Positions 54,639 through 64,000 of a stretch of DNA of 64,000 bases are shown here, piece by piece. A program made the translations under genes and the position numbers. Where the stretch lies: assembly GCA_036924285.1 (NCBI GenBank), contig JAYKYS010000015.1:4960001-5024000 (forward strand), written 5' to 3'. Positions within the stretch are counted from its first letter, which is position 1. Every line of letters starts with the position of its first letter. Under the pieces are notes generated by a model, which was not told the DNA's origin, did not search any database, and was given only the letters and a program-made list of their open reading frames with translations. Source of the stretch: Asterella californica (taxonomy: Eukaryota > Streptophyta > Marchantiopsida > Marchantiales > Aytoniaceae).

Positions 54639-55403
54639 GAGAGGATCATCACGAGATTTGGATGTCCGTTAGAGTTGGTCTCAGATAGAGGAGGAGAGTT
54701 TGTAGGGAGCATGACTACTGCTATGCTACAACACTTTTCTATCAAGCCACGAGTAACGACCTCATACAAACCAAATGCTAATGGTCTTGCGGAGAAGACC
54801 AATCTTACACTTTGTATGATGCTCGCCTTAGATGCTGGTGTTGAAACTGCGAAACATACTTGGGATAAGAGGCTACATGCCATCTTATGGGAGTACTGAA
54901 CGACAACAAAGACTTCTACTGGATACTCCCCATTTCGACTGGTTTATGCAGTGGAGTCCAAGTTGCCGATCCAATTCGAATTGGATACTTTTCAAACTAT
55001 TCAACGAAAGTTGAAGAGGTAGAGAGGAGAAGACGTGGTCAGATCAAGAAGGGAGCAACTCATGGAGTTGGAAGAGATCCGAGCGGTAGCAATGATCCGG
55101 ATGGAACGAGCTCAGGCGTATCAAAAGAAGAGTTACGACAAACGGTTGGGCAAGAGGGAGGTAAAACCTTTTCAAGTCGGAGATTGGGTTATGTTGTATG
55201 ATGCTATCAGATTCAAGAGGGCTAGGAAGAAGTTTCTTCCGAGATATTTTGGTCCTTTTGTTGTAGATAAGGTGTGGAGCAACTTCACATATGACCTTCA
55301 GGAGCTGGGAGGAAGGAGATTTGATCGAGTAAATCATGACAAGTTGAAGTTGTTTCATCGACGAAAGCTCTCTCTTCACTCCGAGTACGGAGCGAAAATT
55401 TAG
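54639..55403 (+). pseudogene. E2 integrase core and C-terminus (broken)
   Basis: Continues with SDRGGEFV and NGLAEKTN (second Asp and Glu of the catalytic triad), a TGA at 54897-54899 where element E has an arginine codon, and a further stop near 55019. The tail runs 55035-55403 (KRLGKREVKPFQVGDWVML, FLPRYFGPFVV) and ends with TAG. No chromodomain. Confidence 0.8.
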
Positions 55404-55416
55404 TCCGGGGGTAAAA
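55404..55416 (+). other. E2 polypurine tract
   Basis: CCGGGGGTAAAA directly before the 3' LTR start TGTAACGACC at 55417. Confidence 0.7.
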
Positions 55417-56334
55417 TGTAACGACCTATGTTACACATAGGAAGTTTGTCTATTAGTAAGGTGTTTAGTTATAACTAAGTGTTGAGAATGTTTATTGGCT
55501 GCCAAAGTACTTTAAGGATGTATCAAGTTAGTCATGACTATCTAAAAGTTAGTTATGGTTAAACTTAGCTGTACTTTTGGCAGAATTCAGATATTTGCTA
55601 AAGAGTGAGCACTACTATCTTGTCATCTTGTCTAAAAGGTAGAAAGGAGGTGGAAAGTATCCCTTATCTCCTTTTTGACTTGATATTAGTGGTTGGATTA
55701 AAGTTGTGGACTTTGTGGGCATTAAAAACAAGAAGAGATTCCACATGTTTCCTTTTTAGTGGGTCCTAGTGTAGAGGGGGGGTGGAAATTAGAGATTCCT
55801 TGAGAATATTCCAGAATCCTTCTAGAAGTTGTTGACTTTGAAGGAATAAGCCCATGTGAAAAGGTAAAAAGCCCATGTGATCAATGCTTTTACCTTAAGT
55901 AATATCTTAATAAAACCCGGTAAAAGTAGTTACGGCTGAGTTACCGGGGGTACCAAAGTAAAAACCTAGAATGTATAAATAGAGGAGTAGAGAAGAGCTC
56001 CTCATCCTTGTTTTCACATTGTCGTAATGACAACTTGAGTAATATAGAGAGTGTGGGATATTTTTAGCATGTGAGAACTTGAGAGACGTCGTTAGAATGG
56101 AGGATTTTTGTTAAGGTGTTTAAGGAGATTTTTAGTTGATAAGTTTGTGGGTGTATGAATGAGTGAACTCAGCATTTTCCCTTCAAGTTCATGGTGTGCT
56201 TCCATCAAAGCCATCAGAGGTGACCCCTGAGTGAGAGACAGGCCCGACATGTTGCAGATTCGTGGATGACGATCGTGGAGGTTGAGAGATCGGGGGGGGG
56301 GGGTAGTTGATGATAGGACCGCGGAGGGTTTACA
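55417..56334 (+). repeat. E2 3' LTR
   Basis: 918 bp, nearly identical to the 5' LTR. It differs by a 12-base G-run (56292-56303), a missing base near 56311 and about three substitutions (for example 55441 and 55791). It is followed by the second GACC copy. Confidence 0.9.
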
Positions 56335-56758
56335 GACCAGTGAAGGGAAGCCTGACTTCGGGAGGTCTTCCGAGAAAGACATTGAATCAGAAACTGTCCC
56401 GGGTGTTTTCCCAGAAGCCACTGTCACCGCAGGAGCCCGCAACCGTCTTCTGAACCTGTCATGCACTTTATGTTTCGCGAATCTTGTATCTTCTTATAGG
56501 AAGTAAGATGTAATGCAAGGTGGGTTGTCTTCTTGGTAATCCATGCGAGGCCTTGCTTAGATAGGATTGTTTAGATATAGCTCGGAAGACGAGAGCTATC
56601 TAGGAAGTACTGTTAGAATCCCGGAAGACGGAGTAGCTGTCTTCTGGAAGACTAGTTTCGTCTTCTAAGAAGTAGAAGCTAGATTGTGGGCACTTGGGAA
56701 GGACTGAGCCTTCAGCTCATAGTAGCTGTTTGTGGCTTAGTGCAACAGATCTTCCAGT

Positions 56759-59057
56759 ATGACGATGCATCCGCGAGACTTGGTGTTACCAGCGGCAGAA
56801 TTGGCCGAGGCCACTCCTTTCCTCAAGGAGTTGGGTCTCGACTTCTTCCTATGGGATTGGAACCTCGCCGATCAGGGACTTCTGAAGGAGGTGTGGGCAG
56901 CGTTATCATCCCGCAACCGTGTACCTGCGAAGGCAGGAGTAGCTCGAGGAAGACCATCTTCTTGGACTGAAGATTGGTGGCACAGGGCTTTCCACAGATC
57001 AGACTCCGAGGACCGAGGGTATTGGTTTGATAAGAAGGTTTTGCCCAGGGTCGTGAGTACGTGGTATGTGTCTGGGAGCACCACCTGTCTTTTCGTGGAA
57101 GACACGCAGGGTAGGAATGGGTGGAAGATCAAATCTTACCGGGAGCCGAAGAAGCGACTTCTGGCGAAGCTGTTTCTGCATCTCTTCCTCAAGGGGAAAG
57201 TGCAGAAGATGAGGTACCTAGGAAATCAGGACATAGACTTCCTGGAAGCAGTGTGGGATAAACGAGTACCCATCTACTGAGGTGCATACGTCCACAACTA
57301 TGTACAGGCGGAGCTAGCGTACTTGGGTACCCCGGCGGGAGGACACTTGATACCTTTCCTCTGATACTTGTACGTAGCCATGGGGATCTTAGGAGAGATC
57401 AGTTGGCAGAGTATGGACCAACGGAGCAACAAGAGGAGAAGGAGGAGACCTCGAAAGACGATGACCGAGCGGCAGCCGCAACTCCCCCTCCCACTCTGAT
57501 GCCACAGCTGAGGCCCGGCTCTCACCAGAAGACGCTTCTGGTGAGGGAAGACAAGTCTAGTGGGTCGGAAGACGCCACGCCACCGAGGAAGATGGGTCCT
57601 AGAAGTGTACCTAGGACACCCATCTCCCTCATTCATTCAGGATCGGAGTCAGACTCGGAGGAAGAACTGCTGAGTACCCGATCGGAGCAGAAGACCGTTT
57701 CTGCAACACCTGGGAGTCTTCCGAAGGCTCCAGAAGACGAAGGATGGATGGGCGTTCCTGCTGCGATGCGAGGAAGCGCAACGAAGAGAGCCGCTCCTGC
57801 CATGAGGAGTCTTCCACCCCGGAAGATGAGAAGAGTAGCTTCTTCTCGTGCGTAGAAGATGAAGGCCATTGTGGTGGAAGAGGCATCCTTGCCTCTAAAA
57901 GACAAGGTTGACACCTCAGAGCGAGTGGTGGAGATGAACTTGTCTTCCGCAGGAAGAAGGCTGGAAGAGTTCAGCGCCTTCTTCCACAAGGAGATCCAGC
58001 CAGCGATGGAGTTGCTGGAGAAGAGAGCGAAGACACAGAAGAGGCCCTTGCAACATGGATTCGGTCTGCGCACCTTGCTGCGACAGGAAGGAGACCAGAA
58101 GAAGACGGAGTCGCTAGAAGCTAGTCTTCGCACCACGGAGAAGCTCGCAACAAGATACAAGGCGGAAGCAGCCGCTTCTGCCAAGGAGCTGGTGCAGCTT
58201 CAGAAGAGCAACCAGGAGTTGTAGGCGCGTGTACAGCAGCACGATCAGGAAGTCCTCCGAGTGCGGGAGAAGATCACCACCCTCGCAGAGGAGCAGACCA
58301 CTTGGAAGACGCAACGAGAAGCCGCAGAAGCGCGAGTTGCAGTTGAGAAGACGCAGCGGGAAGCAGCGGAGGCTCGTGCACAGGAGATGCTAGCACAGTC
58401 GGTGGAAGCGCTTCGGAAGAAGTTCAACTTCACCGCAGGTAGGAAGTTACTTACCTTGACTAGAGGATGGGACAGCGAGTCCAAAGCAATGTTGGTGGAA
58501 TGCCGAGAGAGCATGTTCAGGTACTTAGATCGGCAGATAGAGGGAGTGAAGACACTTTATGGTCTTCCCTCGCTTCCGACACCTGCAACCGCATCTTCTC
58601 ACGCTCCAGCACCATCGACTGGATCCGGAATGGAGAAGGAGGAGTTCGATCTCGCTGTGCACTTGGTAGTGACAGCGTTGGAAGCCGAGAAGACTCCGGA
58701 AGACGTCCCGGAAGACAGAAAGACGAGCCGTCTTCCCAGGTATTCCGCGTGGAGGAAGCGACTTCTCCGGACCCCTATGAGGTCGCCATGGTCCCTAGTA
58801 CCGCACCCGTGCCTCCAAAGACCGAGGACGCATCACTCGACTCTGCTTCCCAAAAGACGCTTCCGTCTTCCGAAGCAGAAGCCGAAGCCGAGGAAGACGC
58901 AGCCGCAGCGACAGCAGGACCAGCGAAGAGCGAGGAGAGGGAAGCTACCTCAGTGACACCCGAGGTAAGTGCAGGGCTTCCGAGCCCATCAGAAGCCGAG
59001 ATAGTAGCTCCAATAGGAGCAGATCAGGTAGAGATTGCCACGGAGCAATCAGAGTAG
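56759..59057 (+). pseudogene. LTR-borne long ORF (ORF-L), S2 copy
   Basis: Most diverged copy. It begins MTMHPRDLVLPA. It is broken by TGA at 57278-57280 (tryptophan in the other copies), a lost base near 57380, TAG at 57853-57855 (same place as S1), TAG at 58222-58224 and a deletion near 58,720, and ends at TAG 59055-59057. The same parts are visible: conserved N-terminus, acidic linker, basic patch (TKRAAPAMRSLPPRKMRR), coiled coil, KKFNFTAGRKLLTLTRGW, acidic tail. Many amino-acid differences are conservative relative to S1. Confidence 0.65.
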
Positions 59058-60667
59058 ACAGCAACCGAAGTGATACACTTCCAGATTTAGTAGGACCGAA
59101 CATGCTATCTTAAGGGTGGCAATTTTCCATGTAAAAATAGTTAGGACACCATGTGGCAGCATAGGTAGCGTAGGAGCAACACAGTGGATGGCTAATTAGG
59201 AAGGAGAACCGCTTGCATGTGAGGTGACAACCTCCTGTCAGCGTCTCTCTCTCCTTGGTGGTCGTCTCCCCTGGTTCTCATGACAGCAACATAAGTAGGA
59301 TCGAAGAGTAGGAGATAGAGTTCTGTAGCTACTGCACACACACATCGATTCTATGGTGCAGGCAGACGAGACACATTAGAGCAGAGACACAGGATAGACA
59401 GTTCTTCGCACACTACACCCGTTGTTGGAAACATACGAATAGTCTTGGAATACACATGAGGGGTCTGCATGCTCGTACCAGCAGTGGTTCGAAGATGTAG
59501 ATAGAGGTAGTGGACAGTCTAGGAACAGGGAACGGCATCCTCGTGCAGTCCTGTTAGCTAGACTGGTGTGTCGAGGAGTAGACGCAGGAAGTAGAGGGAG
59601 TGAGCTTCCCAATGCCATTGTGACTTCTTCTCGGGGAATGGATTGTGGATTTGAGTGCAGAAGCTTTGTTCATGTCTTCTGGGTGGTGGATTGTATTGAA
59701 TTCGCTCCTAATTGTGCATGAGAAGTGTTCTTCTTGAGTGACGGTGATTGTCAGCAGTTGTGGAAGTGTAGCTTGACTCGTTCAGTAGAGCACTTGGGAT
59801 CTACGTACGAACGGTCTTATGGGTAAGGGATCCCAGAAGACAGAGGAGTCAGAGCAGCGAAGTGAAGAAGAAAGAAGCCTTCTTCTCACAGCAGAAGACG
59901 ACATCCTCGAGTAGAAGACGGTGCGATTGTACACATGTTTGTTGTCTTCCTCCCCAAACTATTACAAGCAGGGATGGCTTGTTAGTCAGGATCCGGACTA
60001 GAAGCCTGTCGGAATCTTAATTTCCTCTTTTCATCTTGTTTTCTCTCGTTTGGATTTTCTCTTCTTCCCCATCTTCTCTCATCTTCCCCATCTTCTTACC
60101 TTCTTCTAGTGAGTTTCCGAGACTTCTATTGAGCTTCCGTGAAGGTGAATGTCATTGTAGTGCTGCAGGAAGACTATTTCCGTAGGTAGAAGTCCGGGAA
60201 GGCTACAGGGGGCATAAACCCTATGATTAATCTAAACCGTTGGAATGTGAGTGTGAGAATAAGGTGTAACAGCCGTGCTAGTCGACTTCTGCGAAGCAGG
60301 ACATTCTTCTGGAGGTGTGAGAAGACGAGCTGAACCCCCAGAAGACGAGAATTGCTTCGAGAAGACGGTATTGAGAAGACCGGAAGAAGTGACCTGGAAG
60401 CAGTAAAATCGTCTTCCCGAGATTCTCTGTAAATAGTTGTGTGATATTTTAGTTAGTAGTTGTTTGTTTAGTTCCAGAGCACCTTTTGGAGTGTCTGGAA
60501 GACGCGTGGTTTTGTGAGAAGACGGGATTCCTGGGCAAAACCCGTGTGTTTGTGTGTTTGAACAGATCTTAGAACTTAGAGCAGCGTTACTTGTGCAAAT
60601 CCTCTGTGGGAACGATATCTTGTATACTAAATGGGCAAAAGGAGTAATCCTGCGTCACTACAAGAGT

Positions 60668-61113
60668 TCGGCACTTGTTGCAGGTAGTTCAGACATCCGG
60701 AAGAGAGCCTTCTCCAATCTAGACTTGAGTCCTCCAATAAATATACATATTTTGGTCTCCTCGGTCCACTTGGAGAACAAGTCCAGCTTGGCACTGAACT
60801 CGCGCACATAAGCACTTAAGGTCCCCGTCTGCTTCAGCCTAACTAGCTCAACACCATCTCGAATCCTTTGATACTACGGAGTGAATCGTCCCCCGAGCAA
60901 CACCTTGAACTCCTTCCAACCAAGCATTGAGACGGTCAAAGCATGCTCATCCCTGTATGCAGTCCACCAGATAAGCGCATGATCCTTCAGGAACGTAACC
61001 GCCTCTCTCACCTTGTCTGACTCTTGAGCCAGTTGCATCTCAAAGTATAGGTCTAACTCAGTTAAGAAATCCTTAACCTTGCAGATCATGCAGATTGAAA
61101 AGCTCACAGTCAA
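60668..61113 (-). pseudogene. Element B gag capsid region
   Basis: 61113-60874 reads a capsid-like segment (YFEMQLAQESDKVREAVTFL, HALIWWTAYRDE, WKEFKVLLGGRF), then TAG, and continues in frame to 60668 (TLSAYVREFSAKLDLF, FIGGLKSRLEKALFRMSELP). It joins 45987 after S2 is removed. 61114-61230 is the partial upstream remainder with no clear frame. Confidence 0.8.
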
Positions 61114-61230
61114 GGACTCATAATATCAGAAAATTGCTCCTGTGAAGCACCAGCGCGTTCACCTAGAAGCTTCCCGTTTTCTCTTCAGAAAAGTATGCGT
61201 ACAAATTGTAGGTCTCCTCTCTACTCGATT

Positions 61231-64000
61231 TGTGGTGCCCACAAATTACAGGATGCACGAATTTTTGAAATTTTTAAGAATAATGACTTGTTTATATAAC
61301 TGAAGAAGCGTTGTTACTTAAGGTTACGTCTTCCTTAACAGGAAGATGATCTTAAGAGCTGTTTGTAATAAGAAGTGGACTTCTTCAGAAGATGACCATC
61401 TTCGGAAGATCATCTTCTCAGTTGCGTCTTCAGAAGATGAGAAGACGGCGGAAGATGGGAAGACGGCGGAAGACACCTGTCTTCCGGAAGACAGCGATCA
61501 CGAAGGCCTGACCACGAGTTTTCGGGTAAACAAGTAGGTGTACCTACTAAGTAAGCACTCAGGTGGTAGGTAGGTCGAAGAAGACACCTAGGGTCGAAAC
61601 CCCTAATCTGCGGGGAAGATGCGTGAGGAAGCACATTAGCCACCTTCCAACTTCCCGCAGCACAGTGCGCCTGAAGAAGATCGATTGAGAGAGTGAACTT
61701 CGAGCTAGCATTGAGAGAGGAATCGAGTAAGACATCGAGGTAGGAGAGAGTAAGTTGGCAGCTAGCCGAAGGATGAAATCGGATTGCGGGAGCACAAACA
61801 GCAGAGAGAGCGAAGGCATTTCTGTGGAGCTTCCGAGAAGTTGACAGTGGAGAGTGGCGAGTAGAAGCGAAGGTAGAATCGAGGTGTGGACCGAAATTGA
61901 CAGCAGGCGCATTCGAGAGGAGTCGCATTGGAAGGTAGTACAAGAGCCAGAAGCGCGCGGAGGTCGAAGGCAACTCGGGAGCCGAAGAAGACTGTAGAGG
62001 TTCTTCCCCCTGTTCTTTTCCCCTTCCCACTTCTTCTCGCCATTTTCTTGGCACTCCCAACGCTTCCTTGATTGTGTGCAGGCAGCCTGATCGATTACCT
62101 CACCCCCCATTCTTTCTGTTTGAGACATTGGGCGCGGAAGCGCTGCCCAATTTCTGTCAAGATATCTCCTTGCTTCTTCTCTCAATTCGAGCTTCCCTAC
62201 CCCTAGCCTTCAAATTGACGAACCCAACTATCAATTTCTCTACCCCCTTACCTCTCTACCCCCGAAACTTGGAATAGAAGACGAATCGGAAGATGGGAAC
62301 ATCTTCGGAAGACGCTTCTTGAACTTGACTATCTTCGGAAGACATCTTCGGAAGACTGTCTTCGGAAGTCGACTGAACACAATTCGTATCAAGAGTGGAT
62401 TTGCTTTGCTTTTGTGTTTAGAGCGACTTGGTACGAAGCTTGAGTGGTGTGGTGAGTTGTTGTGTTATTTCGAGAAGTTGGAACTCGGGAACTAGGCCTG
62501 TGCCTCCCGGTCTTCCAAGCTCCTCAACTCCACATCTTCCTAGAGAGACTAGAAGACTGAAAGGCTGGCAAAATGAGCGAGAAGACGTGAGGGTCCATTT
62601 CGGGTCTCTTCTGTCCGACCCATAGCAGCCGTTCCTTCTTCTTCCCGAACTTAAAAGAGAGTTGTGAGAAGTATTGCTGACAGAATCCGGAGAGAATGGT
62701 CGAGGGTCATGTCTTCCCATCATGCAGCAAACTTCTTCTGAGTGCGTATGAGAGGTGAGAAGTCAGAAGAACAGAGTGCACATGTCTTGAGTCTGTTGTG
62801 AGGATAGACTGCGCGTAGGAAGAAGAAGACAGGTGAGACCAGTGAAGGGAAGTCTGACTTCGGGAGGTCTTCCGAGAACGACATTGAATCGGAAGTTGTC
62901 CCAAGTGTCTTCCCAGAGGCCACTGTCACTGCAGGAGCCCGCAACCATCTTCTGAATCGTTCTCATACTCTACTTCTCGCATATCTTGTATCTTCTGATA
63001 GGAAGTAGGATGTAATGCAAGGTGGGTTGTCTTCTTGGTAGTCCATGCGAGGCCTTGCTTAGATAGGATTGTTTAGATATAGCTCGGAAGACGAGAGCTA
63101 TCTAGGAAGTACTGTTAGAATCCCGGAAGACGGATTAGCTGTCTTCTGGAAGACTAGTTTCGTCTTCTGAGAGTGGAAGCTAGACTGTGGGCACTCGGGA
63201 AGAACTGAGCCTTCAGCTCATAGTAGGTGCTTGTGGTTTAGTGCAGCAAATCTTCCAGGTATGTAGATGCATCCGCGAGGCTTGGTGTTACCAGCGACAG
63301 AATTGGCCGAGGCCACTCCTTTCCTCAAGGAGTTGGGTCTCGACTTCTTCTTGTGGGATTGGAACCTCGCAGATCAAGGGCTTCTGGAGGAGGTATGGGC
63401 CGCGCTACCACCGCGTAACCGTGTACCTGCAAAGGCAGGAGTTGCTCGGGGAAGACCATCTTCCTGGACAGAAGACTGGTGGCGTAAGGCGTTTCACAGG
63501 CCTGAGACCGAGAACCGAGGATATTGGTACGAGAAGAAGATCTTGCCTAGGATTGTGAGTTCATGGCATGTGCCTGGGAGTACCACCTGCCTTTTCGTGG
63601 AAGACAGGCAGGGGAGAAACGGTTGGAAGATAGAGACTTACCGGGAGCCGAAGAAGCGACTTCTGGCGAAGTTGTTTCTGCATCTTTTCCCCAAGGGAAA
63701 AGCGCAGAAGACGAGGTACTTAGGAGATCAGGACGTGGAGTTCCTGGAATCAGTGTGGGATGACAGAGTGCCAATCTACTGGAGCGCGTACATCCACAAC
63801 TATGTACAGACGGAGCTAGCATACTTGGGTACCCCGGCGGGAGGACATCTGACGCCTTTCTTCTGCTACTTGTATGTAGCCATGGGGGATCTTAGGGAAG
63901 ATCAGCTGGCAGTGTATGGGCCAACGGAGCGACAGGAGGTGAAGGAGGAGACCTCGGAAGACGATGATCGAGAGGCAGCAGCAACGCCCCCTCCCACTCT
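61231..64000 (+). mobile_element. S3: giant LTR copy, left 2.77 kb
   Basis: Starts TGTGGTGCCCACAAATTACA after CGATT (61226-61230), the expected left target duplication, inside element B. Very similar to S1, including the GAAGAC cluster, the 18-bp palindrome and the TATA-like box. The window ends inside ORF-L, so I cannot tell a solo LTR from a full element. 61231-63266 holds no supported gene. Confidence 0.85.
63267..64000 (+). pseudogene. LTR-borne long ORF (ORF-L), S3 copy, cut by window end
   Basis: The first ATG (63261) is followed at once by TAG, but the second ATG (63267, MHPRGLVLPA) opens a frame that runs uninterrupted to the window end. This copy is intact as far as seen, about 244 codons, and supports the second ATG as the real start. 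The right part is outside the window, so calling it broken or intact is not yet possible. Confidence 0.5.

Larger units (their letters stand above)
47584..56334 (+). mobile_element. E2: young full-length Ty3/gypsy element inside S2
   Basis: 8,751 bp with 914- and 918-bp LTRs (47584-48497, 55417-56334) that differ by about three substitutions, a G-run (7 against 12) and one single-base indel. The target duplication GACC (47580-47583, 56335-56338) is confirmed by A, S1 and S3, which read GTGAGACCAGTGAAGGG uninterrupted. Internal order: tRNA-Glu primer site, small frame 1, leader repeats, 105-codon frame, zinc-finger ORF, small frame 2, gag-protease-RT, RNase H-integrase, polypurine tract. Despite its youth pol has one frameshift and several stops, so it was probably mobilised in trans or decayed quickly. 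Confidence 0.9.
45988..60662 (+). mobile_element. S2: giant solo LTR in element B gag, split by E2
   Basis: Starts TGTGGTGCCCACAAATTACA and ends GCGTCACTACA, with the 5-bp duplication AGAGT on both sides (45983-45987, 60663-60667). Without E2 and its GACC copy it is 5,920 bp, close to S1's 5,986. It is the most diverged giant-LTR copy, and its TATA-like box is altered. It carries a broken ORF-L (56759-59057). 45988-47583 and 59058-60662 are non-coding LTR sequence with GAAGAC/GTCTTC hexamers. A frame at 46380-46889 on the minus strand is not supported. Confidence 0.85.
7024..61230 (-). mobile_element. Element B: decayed chromodomain Ty3/gypsy retrotransposon, split by three insertions
   Basis: Oldest and outermost element, reading right to left: gag (61113-60668, 45987-45918, 12598-12362), protease-RT (12346-10958), RNase H (10924-10394), integrase and chromodomain (10381-8890), polypurine tract (8143-8131) and 3' LTR (8130-7024). 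The order PR-RT-RH-IN with a C-terminal chromodomain is that of the chromodomain lineage of Ty3/gypsy. F (12599-45913), S2 (45988-60662) and S3 (from 61231) interrupt gag. Removing F with one CCGT copy, or S2 with one AGAGT copy, restores a continuous gag frame. The 5' LTR and primer site would lie to the right of the window. Many stops and frameshifts make it non-functional. Confidence 0.85.

Noticed and set aside
8890..54899. Possibility that TGA is read as tryptophan in this genome
   Set aside because: The ArfGAP gene and the zinc-finger ORFs end naturally at TGA, other copies have TGG at the same codons, and TAG and TAA also interrupt the elements.
1..64000. tRNA or rRNA genes
   Set aside because: The only tRNA-like sequences seen are primer-binding sites of 18 bases; no cloverleaf or rRNA segment was recognised.

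Overview
The window is nuclear DNA of a eukaryote, most likely a streptophyte (land plant or charophyte alga). This rests on a spliced ArfGAP-domain gene with GT-AG introns and on Ty3/gypsy LTR retrotransposons whose primer-binding sites match plant tRNA-Glu, tRNA-Trp and, more weakly, tRNA-Asp 3' ends (matches judged from memory). I cannot name the species.

Bases 1-7,023 are the only gene-bearing part. A plus-strand terminal exon (442-672) faces a minus-strand ArfGAP gene (exons 4757-4520, 3340-3204, 2913-2755). The rest of this part is AT-rich intergenic DNA with small repeats.

From about 7,024 to the right end the window is one nest of retrotransposons. The outermost is element B, a decayed chromodomain-bearing Ty3/gypsy element on the minus strand (LTR 7024-8130, pol 8890-12346, gag pieces at 12362-12598, 45918-45987 and 60668-61113). 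Four insertions split it. (1) Element F (12599-45913, plus, 4-bp duplication CCGT) is a gag-only, non-autonomous element with a tRNA-Trp primer site. (2) Element E (13436-38137, minus, duplication GTTC, tRNA-Glu primer site) sits inside F's 5' LTR. (3) S2 (45988-60662, duplication AGAGT) is a solo copy of a giant ~5.9-kb LTR, itself split by element E2 (47584-56334, duplication GACC, near-identical LTRs, so recent). (4) S3 (61231 to beyond the window) is another giant-LTR copy. Element E in turn holds element A (13458-25447), a giant LTR joined to gag-pol and truncated at both ends, and S1 (27804-33789, duplication TGAAC), a complete giant solo LTR. In five cases removing the insert rebuilds the interrupted reading frame or repeat.

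Three things stand out. First, the giant LTR is about 5.9 kb and carries a ~770-codon open frame that resembles nothing I recognise, and the family is saturated with the hexamer GAAGAC/GTCTTC in coding and non-coding parts. Second, E, E2 and F carry six related ~55-codon small frames in their leaders; one of them (E, E2) starts at a TGATG stop/start overlap with an extra zinc-finger ORF upstream of gag. Third, F and E-family elements share 4-bp target duplications and the small-frame family although their primer sites differ, which suggests F is mobilised by E-type enzymes. Almost all element genes are broken, mainly by transition-type stops (TGG to TGA, CAG to TAG).
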